Source: Burkholderiales bacterium
Lineage (GTDB): Bacteria; Pseudomonadota; Gammaproteobacteria; Burkholderiales; Casimicrobiaceae
Direction of reading: 5' to 3'
Assembly (NCBI GenBank): GCA_025354075.1
Contig: JANXNO010000097.1
Coordinates: 1 to 11,477, forward strand
Length of the DNA: 11,477 nucleotides
Shown one piece after another: positions 6,854 through 11,477 of the stretch. The position numbers and the translations under genes are program-made. The notes beneath the pieces were generated by a model. That model saw only the letters and a list, made by a program, of their open reading frames with translations, searched no databases and had not been told where the DNA came from. Numbering within the stretch: the stretch's first letter is position 1; each line of letters opens with the position of its first letter.

Positions 6854-6960
6854 AGAAACGTCCGTTCTAATTGGGCTAAGTGCAACAAAATGTCGAATAT
6901 CGACTATTGCCACTTTATAGGCCTATGCCCATATGAGATGGCGTTTACAGCCAAAAGCTG
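6854..6960. other. Spacer between convergent genes
   Basis: These 107 bases separate the hydrolase gene from azlD. They are AT-richer than the flanking genes and hold a small palindrome (GTCGA, three bases, TCGAC at 6892-6904). No clear intrinsic terminator with a T-run is visible on either strand. Confidence 0.5.
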
Positions 6961-7302
6961 CTATGCAAAAAACCACAACAAAGCATGCAGCGACGCCATT
7001 CCAATCACCAGCGAAAGCAGCATGCCGCCTCGCCACCAGGCGTAGATGCCGGTGATGATTGCGGCCACCGCATGCGGCCAGCGCATTGTGAGATTCAACT
7101 GATTACCCTGAAACAAAATCAGCGGCACGACCAGCGCGGCAAAGATCGCAGGCACCGCTAATTGCAACGCCCGCTCGAATCGCGGCGGTAGCTTTTTGCC
7201 CGCGAGCAAACCGATGAACGAATAGCGAATCGCGAACGTGCCGATGGCCAACCCGATAATCGCCAACCAGCCATCGACCGTGCCAAAACCGCCCCAGTTC
7301 AT
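6961..7302 (-). CDS. azlD: Branched-chain amino acid transport protein AzlD
   Basis: A 113-residue integral membrane protein of the AzlD family, the small partner of AzlC in branched-chain amino acid exporters (YgaH of the E. coli YgaZH valine exporter is the analogue). It has about four hydrophobic segments: 11-33, 45-63 (LQLAVPAIFAALVVPLIL), 77-91 and 93-112. The family motif around LPPRFERALQLAVPAIFAALV is at 38-58. The start is ATG 7300-7302, overlapping the azlC stop as ATGA. The same frame stays open upstream to 7587, but that part is out-of-frame azlC sequence. Family length is normal and the C-terminus LLWFFA is hydrophobic, as usual. Confidence 0.93.
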   Translation of the reverse strand: MNWGGFGTVDGWLAIIGLAIGTFAIRYSFIGLLAGKKLPPRFERALQLAVPAIFAALVVPLILFQGNQLNLTMRWPHAVAAIITGIYAWWRGGMLLSLVIGMASLHALLWFFA

Positions 7303-8027
7303 CGCGTCGCCTCGGACGTTTTTAGTTTCAACAACGCGTCCACGGTCATGCCCACGCACGTGCCCAACGCACACGCCGCGATCAGGCCGAGCTTGAGCGG
7401 CATCGCGTAAAGCAGCACGCCCGCCGCGCCGCCGGCAATCGCCGCGAGAATCTGGCTGCGCGACTTGAGCAGCGGCACCACCATCGCCACAAACGAAAGC
7501 GGAATCGTGAAATCCAGTTGCCAGCTCGCCGGTAATTTCGCACCGGCGAACGCACCAATCGCATTCATCAACACCCACCACGGCCACAGCGTCAGCGCGC
7601 AGCCGAGATAGAACGCCAGCGGATGATTCATGTGCTCACCACGCTGATGCCGCGCCTCGTTCGAGATGAAGGTTTGATCGACCAGAAACGCAGCCCACAA
7701 CACGCGCTCTTTCGGCGTCGCACCGGCAATGCGCGGCGCGATAGCCGCGCTGTAAACGGCCATGCGCAAATTCACCACCAACCCAGAAAGGATCGCAATG
7801 GTCAACGGCGCGCCGCTAGATAAAAACTGTGTCAACACCGCCTGCGACGAACCCGCGAATGCGAATGCAGCAATCGCCACCGCGCCCCATTCGCCCAACC
7901 CCGCCTGCATCGCCGCAACGCCACACACGAGGCCGAAAGGAATGTACGAAGGGATGAGTTGCAGGCACTCAATCACGCCCGCTTTGAATGAGGCGCGCGA
8001 GCTTGCCTGATCAGCAGCGTTGCTCAC
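7299..8027 (-). CDS. azlC: Branched-chain amino acid transporter large subunit AzlC
   Basis: A 242-residue multi-helix inner-membrane protein of the AzlC family, which with AzlD exports branched-chain amino acids. Family landmarks are IPSYIPFGLVCGVAAMQAGL (25-44), AFAGSSQAVL (56-65), NLRMAVYSAAIAP (86-98) and LVDQTF (115-120). The C-terminal half holds further helices, including LSFVAMVVPLL and GLIAACALGTCVGM. The start is GTG 8025-8027, which overlaps the folA stop as GTGA, so translation is probably coupled to folA. The 3' end overlaps azlD by four bases. No Lrp-type regulator gene is beside it, unlike some azlCD loci. The exported substrate is family knowledge, not shown here. Confidence 0.94.
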   Translation of the reverse strand: MSNAADQASSRASFKAGVIECLQLIPSYIPFGLVCGVAAMQAGLGEWGAVAIAAFAFAGSSQAVLTQFLSSGAPLTIAILSGLVVNLRMAVYSAAIAPRIAGATPKERVLWAAFLVDQTFISNEARHQRGEHMNHPLAFYLGCALTLWPWWVLMNAIGAFAGAKLPASWQLDFTIPLSFVAMVVPLLKSRSQILAAIAGGAAGVLLYAMPLKLGLIAACALGTCVGMTVDALLKLKTSEATR

Positions 8028-8539
8028 AACCGAACGTAATGCACGAACGAAAACGCAACGTCAGGGCAGCCCGCGTGCAGCGGTGCAGCATGGCGTTCAC
8101 GCCAAGCCTCACGAAACTGCGCGCGATCCCACGTTGGGAATGTCGTGTCGCCATCCACATTCGCCTCGATTTCGGTCAAATACAAATCATCAGTTAGCGG
8201 CATCGCTTCACGATACATCGCGTTGCCACCGATCACAAAAACAGGCTGTTCTGTATGCGCCGGTAGCGCTAAAGCTTCGGTAAGCGAACTCACTTTGATG
8301 ACACCGTCTGGCAGCAAACGCGGTTGTGAAGAAACCACCACATGTTCACGATTCGGCAACGGTTTGGGAAATGCCTCCCAAGTGCGCCGCCCCATCACGA
8401 TTCGCTTGCCGCTGGTAAGAGTTTTGAAATATTTGAGGTCGGCGGAAAGATGCCAAGGCATCGTGCCGTTGCGACCAATGATGCCGTTGGCCGCGACGGC
8501 GGCGATCAAGGCCAGGCGGGGCCGGGGAGAAGAAGTCAT
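8024..8539 (-). CDS. folA: Dihydrofolate reductase
   Basis: A 171-residue DHFR, which reduces dihydrofolate to tetrahydrofolate with NADPH and is the target of trimethoprim. It reads ALIAAVAANGIIGRNGTMPWHLSADL, with active-site Asp34 (equivalent to E. coli Asp27) in MPWHLSADLKYFK, then MGRRTWEAFPKPLPNR, VFVIGGNAMYREAMP (100-114), and TEIEANVDGDTTFP near the C-terminus. All the usual landmarks are intact and length is normal. The start is ATG 8537-8539; the longer frame to 8683 translates the intergenic repeat and is discarded. There is no convincing Shine-Dalgarno, and the repeat begins only about a dozen bases upstream. It heads the folA-azlC-azlD cluster. thyA, a frequent neighbour of folA, is not adjacent. 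Confidence 0.97.
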   Translation of the reverse strand: MTSSPRPRLALIAAVAANGIIGRNGTMPWHLSADLKYFKTLTSGKRIVMGRRTWEAFPKPLPNREHVVVSSQPRLLPDGVIKVSSLTEALALPAHTEQPVFVIGGNAMYREAMPLTDDLYLTEIEANVDGDTTFPTWDRAQFREAWRERHAAPLHAGCPDVAFSFVHYVRL

Positions 8540-8780
8540 AGGGGAATTGTAGGTTCCCTCTACCGCAAGCGGGAGAGGGTTAGGGTGAGGGTGGCTCGTG
8601 GAATGAGGTGGATTGCGTACCACCCCACCGATCGCCCTGAGTGCAGCGAAGGGTCTGATGAAATGAGCATTGGCGTTTGCCACCCTCGCGCTCTGTGGCC
8701 GCGCGGGGCCAGGTTTGATCGCTACGCGATAAGGACTATGGGGATCCAGGCCCGAGATTCTGGGCTACGCTTGCTGAACT
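8540..8780. promoter_or_regulatory. Divergent intergenic region, folA / S41 peptidase
   Basis: This 241-base region must carry promoters for folA (leftward) and the peptidase gene (rightward), yet most of it is repeat copy 2 (8552-8712). After the repeat, TTGATC at 8715-8720 followed by TATGGG at 8737-8742 (16-base gap) is a poor sigma-70 candidate toward the peptidase. No strong Shine-Dalgarno precedes either start. The promoter calls are weak. Confidence 0.3.
8552..8712 (+). repeat. Extended intergenic repeat, copy 2 (interrupted)
   Basis: It begins with the hairpin core (8556-8579, arms CCCTCTACCGC and GCGGGAGAGGG), then TTAGGGTGAGGG and GGCTCGTGGAATGAG. The final part is TTTGCCACCCTCGCGCTCTGTGGCCGCGCGGGGCCAG (8676-8712). 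The same ordered blocks occur inverted at 9949-10046 with few differences. In this copy about 60 bases (8608-8667) are inserted between the blocks, flanked by AATGAG on both sides. The leftward frame through it encodes HPHPNPLP, the hallmark of spurious ORFs from this repeat. Confidence 0.85.
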
Positions 8781-9692
8781 ATGAGTAACGTCCAGCACCC
8801 CATGAATCTTCACAACGACATCATTCCGGCAGTAGCTAATTTGGTGCGTGCCCGTTATGTATTTCCTTACATTGGTGAGCGTCTCTCTATGTATTTAACT
8901 GAACGACTCAATTCGGGTGCTTATGAAAAGCTGGGGCATGAACAGCTGGCGGCACAGTTGAGCGAAGATCTCCAGAGGGAGTCCAGCGATCACCATCTTC
9001 GGGTTCGCTACTTTATCGATCCTCACGTATCCGAGAGCCCTGGAGACGTTGTGCGTGAGCAGAATGATCGGGCGGAACACTGCCGTAAGATAAGTTATGG
9101 CATTAGCGCTCAACTGGATCACGGCAGCACTGCAATTCTGACTATCAAAGAACTTGTGGAGCCAGAGTTATCTCGTTCCGCTTATGAAGTTGCGCTTGCG
9201 TCGATTGCAGATGCGCCGGCACTCGTCATCGATCTTCGTGAGTGCGTTGGCGGTGATCCAAATACAGTAGCTCTTTTGTGTTCGCATCTTTTCGATGTTC
9301 GGACACAACTCAGTAGCGTCGTGCCTCGTGCAACGCCAACTGAGCATTTCTGGGCCGAACCGAGTCGATACAAAACGCGCTTCGGTAGCAGAAAACCTGT
9401 TTTCGTCGCGGTGGCGAATTTCACGTTTTCCGGAGCAGAGATGCTCGCATATGACCTGCAAGCATCCGGGCGTGCCAGCGTTGTCGGAGAGATTACTGGC
9501 GGCGGTGCTAACCCTTGTGCATTTCACTGGCCAACCCCGCACTTCAGTCTTTTGCTACCGGAAGCCTCTTCGGTCAACCCGATCACTGGGACGAATTGGG
9601 AAGGGTGCGGGGTTGTCCCCGACGAACATTGCTCTGGTGATAAAGCTTTGAGTAGAGCGATTGAGCTAGCCCGCGTAGCGATCAACTTTTAA
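8781..9692 (+). CDS. S41 family peptidase (IRBP/tricorn-core type), atypical composition
   Basis: A 303-residue protein with an N-terminal helical part (about 10-68) and an S41 catalytic core. DHHLRVRY (70-77) matches the S41 segment carrying the catalytic His. ALVIDLRECVGGDP (147-160) is the core strand, FTFSGAEMLAYDL (214-226) carries nucleophile Ser217, GEITGGGANP is at 236-245, and NWEGCGVVPDEH (272-283) has Glu274. The Lys of CtpA-type Ser-Lys enzymes is replaced by Gly, so this is the tricorn/IRBP-like Ser-His-Glu type. I see no signal peptide and no PDZ domain, so it may be cytoplasmic. An alternative start is ATG 8802; neither has a good ribosome site. GC is visibly lower than in neighbours, and inverted repeats flank the gene, suggesting acquisition. 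The substrate is unknown. Confidence 0.88.
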   Translation: MSNVQHPMNLHNDIIPAVANLVRARYVFPYIGERLSMYLTERLNSGAYEKLGHEQLAAQLSEDLQRESSDHHLRVRYFIDPHVSESPGDVVREQNDRAEHCRKISYGISAQLDHGSTAILTIKELVEPELSRSAYEVALASIADAPALVIDLRECVGGDPNTVALLCSHLFDVRTQLSSVVPRATPTEHFWAEPSRYKTRFGSRKPVFVAVANFTFSGAEMLAYDLQASGRASVVGEITGGGANPCAFHWPTPHFSLLLPEASSVNPITGTNWEGCGVVPDEHCSGDKALSRAIELARVAINF

Positions 9693-9785
9693 CGACCAAG
9701 ACCAAACGGTCACGTCTTGTAATTACTTGATCTAGCTACGGTGATGCGGTTCGAACCGCCCCTTCAGCCCGCGCTGAGGAGCGGA

Positions 9786-9876
9786 GCAACGGGCGGTCGT
9801 AGATGCGTCGTCGGCACACACTGTGCGTAGCGTCAGCGAAGCTTTCGTGTGACGTCCGACGCATCCCGCCCGTTGC
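9786..9876. repeat. Long hairpin element
   Basis: The left arm GCAACGGGCGG (9786-9796) plus GATGCGTCG (9802-9810) pairs fully with the continuous right arm 9857-9876, leaving a five-base bulge. Inside it, CACAC and GTGTG can extend the stem. Outside it, CCCCTTCA near 9759-9766 faces TGAAGCGGGG near 9890-9899, so an imperfect fold may span about 140 bases. It could act as a terminator-like or RNA-stabilising structure, or be the remains of a small mobile repeat. No ORF, T-run or transposase is attached. Confidence 0.75.
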
Positions 9877-9918
9877 GAGCACCGCAGGATGAAGCGGGGT
9901 GCAGGGGCTAGCGTTTTT

Positions 9919-9948
9919 GGTTACTTTTTGCGCGACTGGCAAAAGTGA
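9919..9948. repeat. Hairpin GTTACTTTTTGC / GGCAAAAGTGAC
   Basis: Imperfect 12-base arms enclose GCGACT. It lies between the long hairpin and repeat copy 3. The right arm touches copy 3, so the two may belong to one larger element. Similar TTACTTTT...AAAAGTAA hairpins recur in proteobacterial intergenic DNA (general knowledge, not checked here). Confidence 0.6.
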
Positions 9949-10046
9949 CTGGCCCCGCGCGGCCATAGAGCGCGAAGGTGGCAAAGATCAAAGCTCATTC
10001 CACGAGCCACCCTCACCCCAACCCTCTCCCGCATGCGGGAGAGGGG
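9949..10046 (-). repeat. Extended intergenic repeat, copy 3 (inverted relative to copy 2)
   Basis: Read on the minus strand it has the same blocks as copy 2: a hairpin core that is a perfect 24-base palindrome (10022-10045), TTGGGGTGAGGG, GGCTCGTGGAATGAG, then TTTGCCACCTTCGCGCTCTATGGCCGCGCGGGGCCAG. It lacks the 60-base insert of copy 2, so it shows the uninterrupted form. It ends about 50 bases before the kinase start codon. Confidence 0.87.
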
Positions 10047-10096
10047 CAACGCTACGCTTCGCGCACAGGCCGGGCACCACGCCCTAAAATGAATCC

Positions 10097-11477
10097 GTGT
10101 ATTACCCCCGCTCCCTCACTAACGTCATCCTTGCCTGCTTCGTGCTCTCCGCCGTGCCACTGGTGGTGGCTTTGGCTGAGCTGGCGTTTGGGCTGGATAG
10201 CCTGGCCAAGCGCTCGCAGCTCTCGGTGCGTGAGGCTGAGGCGGCCAGCGCATCTTCGCGCGAGTTGCGCGACCTGACCAGCAAGATCGAGCGGGCGGTG
10301 CGGCAGTCGATTGTGCTGGAAGATGCCACGCTTATTGACGGTTACCGCAAGCTGGACGCGCAGCTCGACACTTCGCTGATTCGCAGCCAGAGCTTGCCGC
10401 TGACCGATGACGAGCGCGAGGTGCTCAAAAAATTAAGCGTGCAGCGCACCGTGCTGGCGTCCGCGCTCAGGAACGGCCTGCCCGAGTTGAGCGAGCGACC
10501 AAAGCTTGCCGAAGCGGCCGCTGATCTGGCCGACAACGCGGCACAGGCGGCGGCGCAGCTCGGTCGCGTGACCGAGCGCGAGGTAATTACGTTGCGCGAA
10601 ATGGCGGCCAAGACGCGTGAAAACTGGCCGTGGTTTTTAGGTGTTGCCGCAGTAACGGCGCTGTTGTTGGCGGTGGGGTTTTCAATTTTGATTTCACGCC
10701 CCTTGCGCAACATTGATCGCAGTATTCGCAAGTTGGGTCGTGGCGAATTCAACGAAGGCATTCTGATTAAAGGCCCGCGCGATTTGCGCTCGTTGGGCGA
10801 ACGGCTCGACTGGTTGCGTCGCCGTCTGCTTGAGCTGGAAACCCATCAGTCGCGCTTTTTGCGCCATGTGTCGCACGAATTGAAGACGCCTTTGACAGCA
10901 GTGCGTGAGGGCTCCGAACTTCTCAACGACCGCATTGTCGGAGAAATGTCGACACAGCAAACTGATATCGTGCGCATCATTCGTGACAACACGTTGTCGT
11001 TGCAGCGCCTGATTGAAGATTTGCTGTCGTATCAGCAGCACAAAAGCGCGACACAGATCAAGGTTGAGGCCGTGGAGATGCAGCAGGTGATTGAGCGGGT
11101 GGTGCGCGAGCATCGGCTGGAGATGTTGTCACGCGTAATTTCAGTGGATGTGCAGGGCGAAGCGCCGATGCTGCTGGGCGACAAGGAGCAATTGCGGGTG
11201 GTGTTGGATAATCTGCTATCGAACGCCATCAAATACACGCCTCGAGGTGGAAAAGTGCGCATCATCAGCACGCTTGACGGCGCGATGGCACAGATTGATA
11301 TTGAAGACGACGGCCCTGGGGTCGCGCTCGAAGAACAGGAACGCGTGTTCGAATCGTTTTATCGCGGTGACGCCAGTACCAACGGCAAGATCAAGGGATC
11401 GGGCTTGGGCTTGGCCATCGTGCGCGAATATGTCCTGGCGCATCTAGGCCACGTTTTTGTGGTTGAACCGGGCAAAT
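10097..11477 (+). CDS. Sensor histidine kinase, GlrK/QseE-like (3' end outside window)
   Basis: An open frame of 460 codons with no stop before the edge. It is an inner-membrane two-component sensor: TM1 about 8-31, a periplasmic, mostly helical sensor region about 32-175, TM2 about 177-198 (WPWFLGVAAVTALLLAVGF), a HAMP-like linker, the H-box FLRHVSHELKTP with phospho-accepting His260, N-box NLLSNAIKYTP (372-382), G1 DDGPG (404-408) and G2 GSGLGLAIV (434-442). The H-box followed by REGSELL and the short YYPRSL N-terminus resemble GlrK/QseE kinases, which signal to the sigma-54 regulator GlrR/QseF; that partner would lie downstream, unseen. The start is GTG 10097, the only start codon in frame between the stop at 10085-10087 and the first membrane helix; nearby ATG 10089 is out of frame. 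Confidence 0.93.
   Translation, partial: MYYPRSLTNVILACFVLSAVPLVVALAELAFGLDSLAKRSQLSVREAEAASASSRELRDLTSKIERAVRQSIVLEDATLIDGYRKLDAQLDTSLIRSQSLPLTDDEREVLKKLSVQRTVLASALRNGLPELSERPKLAEAAADLADNAAQAAAQLGRVTEREVITLREMAAKTRENWPWFLGVAAVTALLLAVGFSILISRPLRNIDRSIRKLGRGEFNEGILIKGPRDLRSLGERLDWLRRRLLELETHQSRFLRHVSHELKTPLTAVREGSELLNDRIVGEMSTQQTDIVRIIRDNTLSLQRLIEDLLSYQQHKSATQIKVEAVEMQQVIERVVREHRLEMLSRVISVDVQGEAPMLLGDKEQLRVVLDNLLSNAIKYTPRGGKVRIISTLDGAMAQIDIEDDGPGVALEEQERVFESFYRGDASTNGKIKGSGLGLAIVREYVLAHLGHVFVVEPGK

Larger units (their letters stand above)
9693..10096. other. 400-base repeat-filled spacer before the kinase gene
   Basis: There is no credible gene. In order it holds a weak hairpin just after the peptidase stop (CAAGAC 9697-9702 with GTCTTG 9714-9719), a perfect 14-base palindrome GCGGTTCGAACCGC (9746-9759), a long imperfect hairpin (9786-9876), a second hairpin (9919-9948) and repeat copy 3 (9949-10046). 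Short ORFs here are translations of repeats. Confidence 0.75.

Noticed and set aside
7303..7587. N-terminal extension of AzlD
   Set aside because: This part is out-of-frame azlC sequence; AzlD homology begins at ATG 7302, which overlaps the azlC stop.
8540..8683. N-terminal extension of folA to an upstream ATG at 8683
   Set aside because: The added residues include HPHPNPLP, the translation of the intergenic repeat; DHFR homology begins only after ATG 8539.
9746..9759. GGTTCGAACC resembling a tRNA T-arm, a possible attachment site
   Set aside because: The bases around it form a simple palindrome; the T-stem would not pair correctly, and no acceptor, anticodon or D-arm is found nearby.
9978..10277. 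ORF on the plus strand spanning repeat copy 3 and the kinase 5' end
   Set aside because: It starts with the repeat-derived STSHPHPNPLP and then runs out of frame through the kinase gene.
1..11477. CRISPR array, phage genes, toxin-antitoxin pair or known defence island
   Set aside because: No regularly spaced direct repeats, and none of the supported genes belongs to such a system; the lone S41 peptidase has no partner suggesting one.

Overview
The window looks like chromosomal DNA from a GC-rich proteobacterium, most likely a betaproteobacterium. This is inferred from gene content (a GlrK/QseE-like kinase with a short Tyr-Pro-Arg-Ser N-terminus, hemC, folA, AzlCD, a wax-ester synthase) and from the intergenic repeats; no ribosomal RNA or other taxonomic marker is present. 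Coding density is high. Eleven complete genes and two edge-truncated genes are supported.

Layout. (1) 1-296: the C-terminal part of a group II truncated haemoglobin. (2) 297-535: gene-free, with a palindromic repeat. (3) 536-1667, minus strand: a three-gene cluster (thioredoxin-fold periplasmic protein, two-helix membrane peptide, VOC/glyoxalase-fold protein) joined by 4-base stop/start overlaps. Its first start codon overlaps, on the opposite strand, the start codon of hemC. (4) 1666-3408, plus strand: hemC (porphobilinogen deaminase), without hemD next to it, then a short-chain dehydrogenase. (5) 3417-3472: a repeat hairpin. (6) 3521-6853, plus strand: a wax ester synthase/diacylglycerol acyltransferase with a basic low-complexity tail, followed closely by two alpha/beta hydrolases, plausibly a neutral-lipid synthesis and turnover unit. 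(7) 6961-8539, minus strand: folA, azlC and azlD, again joined by 4-base overlaps. (8) 8540-10096: an accessory-looking island with a compact IRBP/tricorn-type S41 peptidase of lower GC, bracketed by inverted copies of an extended intergenic repeat, with a long imperfect hairpin downstream. (9) 10097 to the end: a GlrK/QseE-like sensor histidine kinase starting at GTG and running off the window.

How the genes fit together. Most are housekeeping or metabolic genes: tetrapyrrole synthesis, folate reduction, branched-chain amino acid export, storage lipid. The least ordinary stretch is 8540-10096. There an atypical protease gene sits inside an inverted pair of repeats, one copy carries a nested insertion, and long secondary structures fill the space before the kinase gene. 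I see no CRISPR array, tRNA, rRNA, transposase, phage gene or recognisable defence system.
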